Counted from the stretch's first letter, positions 43,250-62,345 are shown. The stretch: DNA of 64,000 bases from Heterohyrax brucei (GCA_028571685.1 CM053156.1:84757049-84821048); one strand, 5' to 3'. The notes: a model not told the origin generated them from the sequence alone. Numbers and translations are program-made.

Positions 43250-44348
43250 TCCCTAGCCGGGTGATCTCACGGCTCCTCTCCCCAGGACCCCCGGGGCCCG
43301 TGGAGCACGGAGTTTGTGCTGCCCAGCACCTGTTTCCTGGGCGGCCGGGGCTTCCAGTGCCTGCCCGCCGGAGCAGCTGCCAGCCGAACCAGGCCGAGCC
43401 GGCTGGGCAGAGCTGGCGAGGGCGCTGGAAACGCAGTTGCGGGAAACGGCAAAGGCCGCTGACCCCGACTTTGGGGCAGGTCCGGCGGTCCGCTGGCTCG
43501 CGGCGCTAGTGGCAGACTCCCCAGGTCTCCCACCGGGCCGAAGACTGTGCTCGCGGGGAGCGCAATCTGGAAGGGGACACCTCTGGACGGGTTGGGGTTC
43601 CCGCTGCCTGATCCCTAAACCAAAACTTAAGTCTCCCTGGGACGGGTAGGGTGGGACGCATTGTGCGAGCTAAGGAACCTCACTTGTTGAGACTCCTCCC
43701 TCCCCGAATGCGGGGTCTGTAACCCCAAGTCAAATCAGTGTTTCGGAAAGTGAGAGAAGGCGCTTTAGGCTAAGAGGAGCTCGAGGCTGCGAGTCGAGTC
43801 CTCAGCCTGCGAATCTCAGGTGCGCGTGGGATGGGGGTGAGAGATGCAGAGTGCGTCAGGGGACCCGGGTGTCGCGGGTCGGCGGCTCTCACCGAGGTGC
43901 CGCCCCTCTGCTGTCCGCCCCACCCCCGCTCCGGACCCCCCGCAGTGTGGGGCTCGGCGCGGCGCCAGCCCAGGGTGCGAGGCGGAGCTAGGCTGCGACT
44001 GGTTGGGGGCTGCCCCGCCCGGTGCCCGGGCTCCGCGCCGGCCCCCGGGGAGGAGTTATGATAATTTCCTTCTCATTAAGGCGCCCGGGTCCCCCGGCTA
44101 TTGCCGGGACAGACAGCACAGGCGCGGCCTTCACGGTCCACGGTTGCGCTGACTATAGTCGCGGCGGCGGCGGCATCTACGCTCACGGAGCCGCCGATGC
44201 GCGACCAGTGACCCGGAGAGCGAGGCCCGCGCGCTGCGGGGGCGGCGGCAGGCGCCTGGCCAACCTGACCCCGATTTTGGATTTACCGCTCGGGGGGTGG
44301 GGGGAGCCTGGATTTAACTGGCGACTGTTTTGGGGGACGCCGGACGCC
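43250..44348 (+). promoter_or_regulatory. TFAP2C: TFAP2C proximal promoter and 5'UTR
   Basis: Directly upstream of the start codon, GC-rich and without a TATA box at a plausible distance. Visible elements are GC boxes (CCCCGCCC at about 44013), a GCCCCCGGGG at 44041-44050 that resembles an AP-2 half-palindrome, and an AT-rich island ATGATAATTTCC at 44058-44069 with CTCATTAA. The transcription start is not visible. By comparison with other mammals it is probably within a few hundred bases of the ATG. A CCAATTGG-like CCAATT is at about 43182. Confidence 0.6.
44197..44211 (+). other. Minimal upstream ORF (Met-Arg-Asp-Gln-stop)
   Basis: ATG CGC GAC CAG TGA, 138 bases before the TFAP2C start codon ends its leader. 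The start context is weak (C at -3). It matters only if transcription starts upstream of 44197. Confidence 0.4.
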
Positions 44349-51610
<7,262 letters not shown>

Positions 51611-52135
51611 AACAGGCCTTGAACAAAGGAACCAAGAAAGAAAAAGGACCGTGAAATCCAGCAACCGACTGGGAATCCCTCTTGCCTTGGGGGACAGAGC
51701 TTGTTACCTACCTTACTGTTAATTTTTGGATTGGCAGTGAATTTTTTTTTTTACGTGCCCACTGGATTTTGCCATTGTTTCTCTAGCGCTGAAGTTTCCT
51801 AACTTTGGACAAGTTACAGAAGGTGACTTATTAGTACTCTTCCTCACTCTTGTTAAGCTTGTTTTTTTTTTTTGTTTTTTTGAACCCTATTCTTCCATTC
51901 TCTGAAAGTGGTGCTACAGTTTTAGGTAAAACCCTTTAAATAAATCCCTTCATCTAACAAGGACCACACGTGTTTAACTGTTGAAATGTCAAATGGCTGT
52001 GATTTAGATCAACATTTTTTTTTCCTTTTGCGTTTTAAGGCAATGGCTGCTCTTGGAGCTCACTCAATATCCGAAAAGTGTTTTTATTTCTTCAGGTGTC
52101 AAATCCCTCACTAGAAGGTGCAGGTCCTATCGTCT

Positions 52136-52345
52136 TGGTATTAGCTGCTGTTGCGTGGGTTCTGACTCCTTGCAATCCCACGTATGACAGGAGGGGACAC
52201 TGCCTGGCCCTGCCCGTTCTCACAGTCCTTGCTACACGGGAGCCCAGTGTTGTAGCCATTTCATTGTGTCAGTTCATCGCGTCTCGAGGGTCTTCCTCTT
52301 TTTTGCTGACCTTGCACTTGACAAAGCATGATACTCTTCTCTTAG
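52136..52345 (-). mobile_element. RTE 3' fragment inside the TFAP2C 3'UTR
   Basis: GCTGTTGCGTGGGTTCTGAC, TCGCGTCTCGAGGGTCTTCC and GACAAAGCATGATACTCTTC match the reversed RTE 3' end. It is antisense to the gene and diverged. Confidence 0.8.
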
Positions 52346-53042
52346 CAACTCGCTAGTAGCTGGTGTTGTGATACTTTCAGCTTCTTGTTCAAAGGGGCCC
52401 TTCAGGTTTTAGGAAACTTATAGAAACAGCCTGCTGAAGATTGTGTTTTTTTCTGCCCTTTTTTTAAAAAAAAAAAACTATAAAGTTAACTCTTAAGTGG
52501 GAGACTTCTTTGAAATGACATGTTCCTTTGAGGTACTGAAGCTTTATTTGCATATTTATTTCAGATCTTGGTTTTTTTAGAGCATACACTTGGCGTTTTG
52601 TTGTTGCCTGTTGTCCCCAAGTCCCCGTGGTGACTCGGTATGTTGAGACACTGCGTTGACTGTACAGATCTTATTTATGCATAATTTAATGGGGTCTTGT
52701 AAATACTGGTGAACTTCTTAAGACTTTTTGAGAAACGGGATTAGGTTTTAATGTTGACTTTTAAAGGTGATGGGCTGATCTAGAACACACTTTCATGTTT
52801 TATTGGTGTGTACACAGGGTATTAAGAATCAAGAGGATACCAAGGTCTGTTCTTACCAACAGAAAATTCTATTTAATTGAAGCTGTTTGTACACAGAGCA
52901 ATAACTTTGTGTCCCTTCCTGTTGGGGCTGAAACTACAAGGAGTGTGTGGTGTGTGTGTGTGGGTAACACGAACGTCTGGAACTACACTCCTGGGCTGTA
53001 AGTGCTCCCATAGTAATTCTGTTGTGTATATCATGTGTGTAT

Positions 53043-53048
53043 AATAAA
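53043..53048 (+). terminator. Polyadenylation signal AATAAA of TFAP2C
   Basis: The canonical hexamer, 1433 bases after the stop codon, followed by TTTTCTCG and later T-rich sequence. Best candidate for the distal 3' end. Confidence 0.75.
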
Positions 53049-53079
53049 AGTTTTCTCGATAGAATCTGAAAATCTGGCT

Positions 53080-55320
53080 GTAGATTCTTTTTTAAGTCTC
53101 TGAAATGAGCAGAGTCCCGGTGGCACTGATTTATGAATTGTTTCACTTTGTCTGCCCGTGGAGAATCTCATCGCAGATCTCTGGGTGATCTCTAGGTGAT
53201 GGTTACTGTCTCTCAGCTATAGAATGCCCTGCTCCCCAGCCCAGGGAGTATTGGGGAACATCTGAGGGACAGTAGATTGACATGGAGAAAGACCACTCTT
53301 GGGGGATCAAGTCTTGCATGTCAGATGACCTGTGGAGAGACACATTACATGGTGGCTATGGTCACACTGAGAATTTTGAGAATGGAAATGGGTGATTTTA
53401 GACAGTACTCAGGAAGATGCCTCAGACAGACATGGTGTACAATCAAACTCAGGGTTGGGTGGAGGGGATCCATGTTTCCAATTAGACAAAAGCCAGCTTT
53501 GGAAATGGGAGCGTGTGTGTCTGTCCAGGCTGTCGTACTCATCATAGGGCCGATCAGATCTGGGTCTTTGTAGTCAACTTCCCACAGAGAGGAGCCTGGC
53601 AGAAACTCTGTGTTTGCTGGATGCCGGTCCAGCTCTTGGATGCTCTTTGCAGATACTGGATTTCAGGCTCAAGTGGCCTGGCACACCCTCCAGGAAATGA
53701 TATGTTTATACATTGCCTTTAGTGGCCGGGCTTCAAAGGGAAGTGGGAGCGAAAGGATTTTCCACATTGGATAAGGCCGTGGCTTCAACTCCGGTCTCAT
53801 AAGTCTTAATTCATAATTCCCTCCCCAGTGCTCAGCAATTCCCGACTTAATGTTAGCACTGGCCGTTACACAATAATGTAAACTCTGCCAGCCTAATACT
53901 TTGCTCTTGGCAGTTTGTCCTTGGCCACTGAACGTTCCCATTACGTTGGATTTATCTGGTCGATATGTCAAGATCACACTCTGGAGCAGTGAAAAGAGCT
54001 CTTAGGTTGGCAGTTATTTCTCAGTGAAGACTTGAGACATGGGGTGCTAAAAGGAAGTTAATGTGGGCAAAGGGCTGAAGGAGAAAGACCTGTTATCAGC
54101 ATCTTAACTTGCTTTTGGACTGTACTCTGGCTTTCAGGAGCTCTGCCGAATTGCAATGCAGACAATATTTTGGAAACTCCCCAAAGTCAACCGACGATTG
54201 AAGTGAGTCAGAAGTGGGGCTCCTTGCCTGGATCCTTGTTCAGCAGCTTGATTCTCTTACCCGCTGGAAGTAAGGGGCAGCCACTGGGTTCTCTGGACCC
54301 GGCGCACAGTAACAGGGCTTTCTTTCTTTCTTTTTTTTTTTTTTTTTTGCCCAACATCTCTGACTTCGTGCCACACAAAACGGAGCTCTCCCCAAGTATC
54401 CTTGTGAGAACGCTAGTGAAACACTGCGCCTCTCCATGGCAACTCAGCTCTTAATTGGTTACTGAGAAGGCTGCCGGTTCCTGGCTGTAGGAGAGACCAG
54501 AAGTTTTATAAGAGCCCTGCCTCTCGTGGACCAGGATGATTGCGTCCCAAGTGCTCAACGTGAGCGGTCAGCTCACCCTCCCCCAGAACTGGACCCTCCT
54601 CCCTGCCCCACCATTGCAAACTGGGCTTGTGTCTTATTAACACACACGACTTGCTCCAAAGTCTGTACCTTCTGGGAGAAGTAGCAAAAGAAAATCACCT
54701 TTTCTGGTTGCACTGATGGAAAAACCATCAGTTGTCCGAAGACAGCTGCAGTTGAGAGTACATTTCTGTAAGAAGACGTGGTGGCAGGAATGCAGCCTGG
54801 GGTCTGGAGAACTGCCCGTTGGGTAGCTGGCCCCTTGAACACTTCTCCGTCCTGCTGACAGCACCCTTGCCTGCTCTCCAGGCCACCGGAGTCACCTGTG
54901 GCTGCCTTACCTTGCATGTGCGCCCAATTTAAGTTGGGAAGGAAAGGGGTAAGATGTGTCTGTTTCTTATTTGAAATGATTTCATAGCAATGGTCATTCT
55001 TTTCTTCTGAGGGGTTGCTGTCTAGCGTCAGTGTAAACTCTGAGACCTCGTTTAAAACGAAAAAAGAACAGGGTAGAGGGTCACAGATGGGTGAGAAGAC
55101 GAGGGAAAAACTCTTCAGGCTTGGAGGCGGGTAAGGCTCTGGTTCCCGGCTGTTGTGAAGTCGTGTGGATGCTGCTGTTACCTCTGAGGACTGGGAGCCT
55201 TCCTTGTGCTGGTGTGTCGGGGTGGCAGTTTAGTTCCCTTCCCTTCTGCGTAGGTGGTGATGGTTTTGAAGTAGCTATCGGCCTGGGATCTCTGAAGTGC
55301 ATTTTACAGGCAGTGGAGCA
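53080..55320. other. Intergenic stretch downstream of TFAP2C
   Basis: No gene recognised. It contains a CTTT/T tract at about 54319-54348 and otherwise no repeat I can name. Confidence 0.45.
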
Positions 55321-55478
55321 GGATACTGGTGGCGTAGTGGTTAAGTGCTGTGGCTGCCAATCAAAAGGTCAGCAGTTTGAATCTACCAGGTGTGCCTTGG
55401 AAACGATGGGGCAGTTCTACACTGTCCTATATGGTTGCTATAAATTGGAATAGATTCAATGACAGTACGTTTGATTTG
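55321..55478 (+). repeat. AfroSINE, short form
   Basis: GATACTGGTGGCGTAGTGGT head, GGTCAGCAGTTTGAATCTAC body, GATGGGGCAGTTCTACACTG block and a TTGGAATAGATTCAATGACA tail. Confidence 0.92.
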
Positions 55479-55479
55479 G

Positions 55480-56990
55480 CTTTTTGCGGGGAGCATGGCG
55501 GTGACCCCTTAGCAAATGTCTGTCAGCTCAGCACTATGGCAGGTGGAGATTTCCTTAGTTGGAGACAGAGAAGGTTTTCTGTGGACGTTTCCAGGCTACA
55601 GTGACGGTATGTGCTCTCTCCAGAGTTCCATGACTGTTGCTCCTTGGTGACGGTACAATTGCTGTTCCTTGAATTCCTTTTCCAATAAGTAGGCTTTATT
55701 TGCTTCTCTGAGATCTGCATGTCACTCTCCTGGGAGGTTTGGTGACCCTTGGAGCCACCAAAGCCTGGTTTTGCCACCTGTGCCAGCCCCATGCTCAAGC
55801 CCCCTGTATTGCAAGGTGGGCCACACCTTGGAAGTCTTTGCTAGAAGCTGGAACATAGTCTTCTGCAGAAACAAGCTTGACCTTGTGCTTTTTAAAGAAT
55901 TCCTATCACATTAGAGTCCAGAGTTTCACCGAATGCTCATTGTTTTGGCATCGTCGTAAAGACTGATTTCTTGCATCTTTTGCATAACATCTTGATGGAG
56001 GAAGTGGGAAGGAGAAAAAGAGTGGAGACAGCGTTGGGCTGCCAGGCATGATTCCAGGGACCTGTCCAAGGACTCACGTCATTAAGAATATTTCTGAGGT
56101 CATATCTTGGTGTTTTTTCATGACACGTGTCCCTGTATTTGCCCAACACTTTTTCAAACAAAGAGAGATCTTGGTCTGTAGGAAGGATTCTCACAGGGGA
56201 GGAAGTGAGAGTCAGGGGGGTTAAAGAGGGGATCCTGCTGTCTCATTTTTGCAGAGACTTGAAGGCCCTTGGGACTTTTTCTTTTGATCTTCCAGTGTTC
56301 TTTCTGCAGGTTCCTTTCCCCATGTGGGTTGTCATCTCTGCACAAAGAAGGAGAAAGCTTCCTCTGATCCACCACCTAGGTCAGGGACAGCTAACCCAAG
56401 GGAGGCGCTTCACGCAGTGACATGAAAATGTGAGTCCCCTGTCTCCCTCTGCAACAGATACATTACTGCACAGGCACCAAAGCAGGCAACAGAATCAGCC
56501 AGTGACCTAGTCTTTCCCAAGAAAGTCAACTCCTGAGACACGTCACCCCAGTGTCTCCGTCCAGAACAAACCCTATGCTCTCCGAGGTGTATCTCACACC
56601 CCCTTTTGGCTTATTTAACTGGCTGCCAAGGTGTCCAACACTGACCCCTGTGAGCCGTGGCTGCTCAGCCTGAGAGATGACCGTGACAGACAAGAGGAAG
56701 GACGGACGTAAATGCTGATGCTCCTCCGTTGCTTTTGACCGAGTCTCGGCGCAGGGTCCAAGATCTGTATTTTACTCAAAACCTACTTCTCTTGGTGGTC
56801 TTGTTTGTGAGCTGAGTTTAGAAGCTACTGCCGGTGAGGATATTCTAGATTTTGTCCCACTTCTTCCTGAGCAGGGATATGATATGTCCTATGTCCCCAG
56901 CACCCACTGCAGGTAATGAGCTCCTGCTATTGGGCTTCTGATGCACCCAAAGCTCAAAAAGCTTTTGGGACTCTGGTTCAGGAACTAGTT
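55480..56990. other. Intergenic stretch
   Basis: About 1.5 kb with no gene or repeat that I recognise. Confidence 0.4.
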
Positions 56991-56999
56991 TATGCAATA

Positions 57000-57095
57000 G
57001 ACACTAAGCCTATGAGGACACAGACACATGTCTTGCTCACTCGGGTCTTGCCATGACCAAACTAGCTCAATACCTACCACAAGGTGACGTTCAGT
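57000..57095 (+). repeat. L2-like fragment
   Basis: ACACTAAGCCTATGAGGACA and CACATGTCTTGCTCACTCGG resemble an L2 3' end. Confidence 0.45.
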
Positions 57096-57359
57096 GGGTT
57101 GGTGTCCCCCTTGGGGCCAAACTGGGCTGGATTGGGGTCTTGACAGTGGCCTCTGCAAACAGCCCTTCCTTGGAGCCTCTTCACTGTTTGGGTCCATGTG
57201 GGCATCCAGGGCCACCACCAGGGGGGATGTCGTCTGCTCTGGGAGGTCAGCGTCACACAAGAGGAGTTCCGGTCAGGGAAGGTGTAATTCAAGATCAAGT
57301 GCACAGAGGCTCTTCCTACCCATGGAATCAAAGCAGAGTAGCACACCACAGAAGTCACT

Positions 57360-57430
57360 TGGTCTAACTACTGCCCATTTCAGAAACTGAGGTCCAGGGG
57401 AGGAAGGAAGCTTCTCAGTGTCCCATAGCC
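57360..57430 (-). repeat. MIR fragment
   Basis: CTGCCCATTTCAGAAACTGA and CTTCTCAGTGTCCCATAGCC look like reversed MIR core. Confidence 0.55.
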
Positions 57431-57741
57431 TGTGCCGTTTGTCCTGTGTGCAGGGGTAAGATGTGTCTGCACTGTACTGGGAAGGAGGAATTTCAGGGTT
57501 CTGTGGCCTGTCAAGAGCTGGATTCCTTCTCTCTATGACAAGGTTGTTGAGCGCCTGTGATGAGTCAGGCACAGGTTTAGGTGTGGGACAAGCGAGTGCA
57601 GCTTCCGTTCTAGCGAGGGAGACAGATACCCAGAGTGTGTCAAGCTGCAGAAAGTTGTAGTGGGGAAAAAGAAAAGTGGGGAGATGAACTAGGAACACTG
57701 TAGGAAAGGCACAATGCTTTAAAGCCAAGTAGGGTCATCAG

Positions 57742-57930
57742 AAGGAGCCATGGTGGCCCAGTGGTTAAAGTGCTCGGCCGACAACCATAGGGTTGGTGAT
57801 TTGAACCCCCCAGCTGCTCCCTGGGAGAAAGATGTGGTGGCCTGCCTTGAAAAAGCTGGGAAGGAGGGCTCCTCTGTCCTCCAGGTTCACTGTGCGTCAG
57901 GATCAACTTACTTGCAATGAGTATTTTGGT
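57742..57930 (+). repeat. AfroSINE, long form
   Basis: AGGAGCCATGGTGGCCCAGT head, GGGAGAAAGATGTGGTGGCC block and GCGTCAGGATCAACTTACTT tail. Confidence 0.88.
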
Positions 57931-58284
57931 TTGTTTGCTTATAGAGTCGTCAAGCCAGTCACTTCGGAATGGTTCTGAAGGTGGGCACAACTCTCAGGGT
58001 CAAAACTGGCCTTCCCAGAACCCCTGGAACTCACTCTGCCCCTGCGGTATCACCGAAAGAATCAATCCCTCTTCCAAAAGACCCTCTTCAGGTGATTCAG
58101 GACAGTTGTTATGCTTTTTGCCAAATGTCCTCTTTCCCAAACTTGTCATCCGTGTTTCGTCTAGTCCCTAGCACCTTGGTTCCCACAATCTGTACCTTCT
58201 GAACAAATGGCCGGAGAAAAGAGAAAGCATGACCGTTCCAAATGGAAATACAAAAAATGCAAACTATGAGGATATTCGGAGGAG

Positions 58285-58345
58285 AGAATTCCAGGGCAAG
58301 AACAGCATGTGCAAAGGCCCTGCTGCGGGGCAGGCCCAGTACGTG
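58285..58345. repeat. Ancient LINE (L2-type) fragment
   Basis: AGAACAGCATGTGCAAAGGC and CTGCTGCGGGGCAGGC recall a block common in old L2-type copies. Confidence 0.4.
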
Positions 58346-58609
58346 CCTGGAAAAGCACAGAGGTCTGTGTGACTGCAATGGAATGGGGTAAGAGGTAAGG
58401 GGCACTCCCAGTGACCCAGGGCAAGCTGTTGTTTGGGCTGCAGAAGTTTCTGGCGTTTTCGTACATTTTAAGAAGTGCCATGGCTTTGGAGCTGCGAAGT
58501 GCTTCTGTGTATGTGTGTGTGGTTCTAGTTCTGATTGTTTCTCCCCAGCGCTATGCCCGCCCTTTCTCTGTATCCGCTCATTGCAGAGGGCCCGGGAGAG
58601 CGTGCAGGC

Positions 58610-58830
58610 ATGCTGGTTCTGTTTCCATTCATTCACCAGTGTTCACTGAGTATCTCCTTGGAGCCAGGCTTGGTCCTAATTGCCGGGGCAGAGTCAGAGC
58701 TCGCAGTCAGAGCTTCTAGTCCACTGGGGGAGCTGGACAGTAAACAAGGAAGGATATTTCAGATAGAAGAGAGCATGGAAGAAAACAAAACTGGGCATGA
58801 CTAGGGGAGGCCACTTCAGATGGGCACAAT
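58610..58830. repeat. Ancient LINE (L2-type) fragment
   Basis: TTCCATTCATTCACCAGTGT, TCTAGTCCACTGGGGGAGCT and GGACAGTAAACAAGGAAGG follow the order of an old L2-type element. Confidence 0.5.
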
Positions 58831-59296
58831 CAGGGGAGCTCCCTGGAGGAGGTGGTATTTAAGTAGAGCTCTGATGGATGGGCAAGAGCTGGTCATGAAG
58901 AGCTGATGTTGGGAAGGCCACAAGAAAGTGAGTCCGTGGGATATCTGGTCTCTAACAACTCAAGGCACTTATTAAATCCATTGTAAGAGCCCATATATTA
59001 GATCCCGCCCAGGCCAGTAGCACGAAATAAAAAAACGATGTAGTTGTTGAAAGTTTTTGTAGAAAGTGATGCTAAAAGAGGAGGTGAAGATCTTTCTTCC
59101 CGTTACTGCTGCTGCCAGAGCCAAGGGATGACAGTTGCCATTCTCTTGTGTTGAGTCTGGACGGTTCTGTCCGAGTAACCTGTCTGCCCTCGGGGTGCCA
59201 TGTGACCAGTTGCCCAAGGCCACTGATGCAGCCACTGCTTATGTAAGGCATGAGGCAGCAGCGTCCTCGGGAAGATAAGAAGGGAACACACCAGTC

Positions 59297-59342
59297 ACCA
59301 TCGCCAGGAGTCGGACCTGACTCGACGGCACTGGCTTTGGGT
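59297..59342 (+). repeat. AfroSINE/RTE tail fragment
   Basis: GGAGTCGGACCTGACTCGAC followed by GGCACTGGCTTTGGG, an isolated but little-diverged 3' tail. Confidence 0.8.
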
Positions 59343-59694
59343 CAATGGTCGTCACAGTACTCATCACCCTAAGCCCATCAGCAGAGGGCTTACTCTGAGC
59401 AGTGCTTTTTTTTCCAATTTGGTTTTTTGATGAAGAAATACATTCTCAGGACTCCAGTTTAAAAGGAATTGGTGAGCAGACTTGCCCCCAGCCCAGCCTC
59501 AGCCTCCTAGCTCTCTCCAGCAGCTGCCAATGTTTCCTGTGTTTATGGAAGTAAAATGAATATTATGTACTTTTCCTGTTTTTTTATACAACGGGAGCAT
59601 ATGATATACATTTTGTACCTTTTTTTAAAGAATATATCCTTGAAATCATTCTAAAAGTTTTAAAAATAACAAGCACACCGCAACAACAATTGGT

Positions 59695-59758
59695 TTCCTT
59701 TCTCGAGTATTTACAGTGGGCCAGACGCTGCACTAGACACTTAAAGTAGTGATTATAT
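59695..59758 (-). repeat. MIR fragment
   Basis: GAGTATTTACAGTGGGCCAG and CACTAGACACTTAAAGTAGT. Confidence 0.55.
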
Positions 59759-59775
59759 ATAATACACAGCAAGGT

Positions 59776-61295
59776 TCTTTTGATAGGTGCCTGTGAGTCT
59801 ATTCTGACTTGTAGCGACCCCATAGACAATAGAAAGAAACACTGGCTGGTCCCCCGCCGACCTCACATCACTGCCATGCTTGAGGACATTGTTGCAGCCA
59901 CTGTGTCACTCTCTCTTGTCGAGGGTGTTCTTCACTGACCTTCTGCTTTACCAAGCATGATGTTCTTCATGGGCTGGTTCCTCCTGACAGCATTTTCAAA
60001 GTATGTGGGATGCGGTCTTGCCGTTTTGTTTCCAGAAGTACTCCAACTATGCTTCTTCCCAAACAGATTTATTTGTTATTCCAGTAGTCCGTGGTATATT
60101 CAATATTCATAATTCCCAGACATTAGTTTGTCCTTGGTCTGTCTCATTCATTGTCTGTCATTTGCATGCATATGAGACTTTTGAAGACATTGTATCATGG
60201 GTCAGGTGCCCCTCAGTCTTCAAAGTGACATCTTTGCTTTTCAACATTTTAAAGAGGTATTTTGAAGCAGGCTTGTCCAGTGCAATGGGTCTTCTGATTT
60301 CTTTACTGCGGTTCCCATGCGTGTTGATTATGGATCCAGGTGAAATTAAATTTTTGACAACTTGCAACTTCTATCCATTTATCATAGTGTTATTATTGGT
60401 CCAGTAGTGAAGATTTTTGTTTTCTGTATGTTAAGGTGTAATCCATACTGAAGGCTGTGGTTTTTGATCTTGATCAGAAAGTTCTGCAAGTCCTCCTCAC
60501 TTTCAGCAAGCAAGATTGTGTCGTCTGCGTATCATAGATGGTTACGGAGCCTTCCCTCAATCCCGATGCCGTGTTCTTCTTCATATAGTCTAGCATCTGG
60601 GATTGTTTGCTCAGCATACAGACTGAATAAGTGCGGTGAAAGGATACAACCCTGGCTCACACCCTTCTTGACTTTAAGCCAGCCAACATTCCCTTATTCT
60701 GTTTGAACAACTGCCTGTTGATCCAAATGCACGTTCCTCGTGAGCACAATTAAGCGCTCTGGAATTCATATTCTTTGCTATATTCTCCCTAACTGGTTAT
60801 GCTCCACATAGCTGAGTGCCTTTGTATTGTCAACAAAATGTAATGTAAACATCTTTCTGGGATTTTCTGCGTTCAGCCCCAATCTTTCTGACAGCACCAG
60901 TCATATTCCTCGTCCCATGTACAGTTTTTCGTCTGACTGAAATGTTGGCAGTCCCCTCCTGCTACAGCTGCTTTTGAATGATCTACAAAATTTTACTTGC
61001 ATGTGGTATTGATGATATTGTTTGGTAATCTCCACATTCTGTGATTCCTCTTTCTCTGGAATGGGTACAGGTATGGATCCCTTCCAGTCATTTGGCCGCG
61101 TGATCGTCTATTTCTTGATATAGATAACTGAGTGCTTTCAGTTTTCCATCTATTTGTTGAAATATCTCAGTTGGTATTCCATCGATTCCTGGAGTCTTGT
61201 TTTCCACCAGTGGCTTCAATGCAGCTTAGACTTCTTCCTTCAGTGCCATCAGTTGTGGATCTAACTCCTGGAATAGTTGAGCATTGATCTGTTAT
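59776..61295 (-). mobile_element. RTE LINE, antisense, about 1.5 kb
   Basis: The longest continuous RTE here. The left end has the 3' tail (GATAGGTGCCTGTGAGTCTA). It is followed by TGTCGAGGGTGTTCTTCACT, TGCATGCATATGAGACTTTT, GTAATCCATACTGAAGGCTG and AAGATTGTGTCGTCTGCGTA (the reversed catalytic-ADD region, about 60510-60530). TTTGCTCAGCATACAGACTG and TTTTGAATGATCTACAAAAT follow. Stops and small indels throughout; inactive. Confidence 0.92.
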
Positions 61296-61500
61296 TACAT
61301 GACAGTGATAAAATATATGTGTATGCAGTAATATATACTATATTTCATATACAGGGTTATACTATATATGACATGTAGTGGTCTGTGTTGTAGTATGATA
61401 CAATCATCAATACTGTGCTGACAGTGATATGGTTAGTGTATGTATGAATATAGTGATATGTACTCTAATCCTGCGCAGCAACATGGCATACATATGATGC
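61296..61500. repeat. AT-rich degenerate tandem repeat, part 1
   Basis: Recurrent AGTGATAT, GTATGCAGTAATAT and TACTATAT words. Related sequence resumes at 62030-62165 and 62385-62480 beyond transposon insertions. Confidence 0.65.
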
Positions 61501-61502
61501 TG

Positions 61503-62030
61503 TTGTGTTGTTAGGTGCTACGGGGTCAGTTCCGACCCGTAGCGACTCTGCGCACAACAGAGCGAGACACTGCCCTCCTGTGCCATGCCCACAATTGTTT
61601 TCATGCTGAAGCCCGTCGTCACAGCCCCTGTGCCAATCCATCTTGTGGAGGATTTTCTTCTTTTTCACTGACCCTCCGCTCTACCCTGTGTGACGCCCTT
61701 CTCCAGGAGCTGAGCCCTCCTGACAACACACCCAACGTATGTGAGAAGCAGTCTCGCTGTCTGTGCTTCCAAGGAGCACTCTGCTTGTACTTCTTCCAGA
61801 ACAGACCTCTTTGCTCTTTCAGCAGTCCCTGGTACATTCAGCATTCCTCTCCAATGCTGTAATTCAAAGACATTGATTCTTCTTCTGTCTTCCTTATTCA
61901 TCGTCCAGCTTTCACATGCACGTGATGCCACTGAAAATACCATAGCTTGAGTCCGGCACCCCTTAGTCTTCAAGGTGACATCTTTACCTTTCAGTACTTT
62001 ATAAGAGGTCCTCTGGAGCAGATTTTCCTG
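61503..62030 (-). mobile_element. RTE 3' part, antisense
   Basis: GTTGTTAGGTGCTACGGGGT tail, CTTCTCCAGGAGCTGAGCCC, CTTCCAAGGAGCACTCTGCT, CGTCCAGCTTTCACATGCAC and TTCAAGGTGACATCTTTACC. It splits the AT-rich repeat. Confidence 0.92.
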
Positions 62031-62165
62031 ATGCATAGATACGATAGTAGTGATATTTACTGTGCATATCATGTATAATAGTAATGCACACTGGATGTAT
62101 ATGGTGATAAGCCAAAGCCAAGCCAAGTGCTGTCGAGTCGGTACTGTCATATTACACAGTGATGT
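62031..62165. repeat. AT-rich degenerate tandem repeat, part 2
   Basis: TAGTAGTGATATTTACTGTG and CATATCATGTATAATAGTAA. A mini-insertion CCAAGCCAAGTGCTGTCGAG lies at 62108-62127. Confidence 0.6.
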
Positions 62166-62169
62166 GCTG

Positions 62170-62345
62170 CCACTGTCCTTGGCTTGATTCTGATTTATAG
62201 CAACCCTATAGGATGGGGTAGAACTGCCCCCATAGAGTTTCCAGGTCTGTAATCTTCACAGAAGCAGACTGCCACATCTTTCTCCCATGAGGTGGCTGGT
62301 GGATTTGAACTACTGACCTTTAGGTAATCAAAAGAGCAGTTCATC
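62170..62345 (-). repeat. AfroSINE, long form
   Basis: CTTGATTCTGATTTATAGCA, TCTGTAATCTTCACAGAAGC and TGGATTTGAACTACTGACCT. The head is decayed near 62340. Confidence 0.88.

Larger units (their letters stand above)
51611..53070 (+). other. TFAP2C: TFAP2C 3'UTR
   Basis: Follows the stop codon. AATAAA occurs at 51939-51944 (a possible early site) and at 53043-53048, followed by a T-rich stretch, which is the likely main site. An antisense RTE piece sits at 52136-52345. A TG repeat lies at about 52946-52963. The cleavage position is inferred. Confidence 0.75.
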
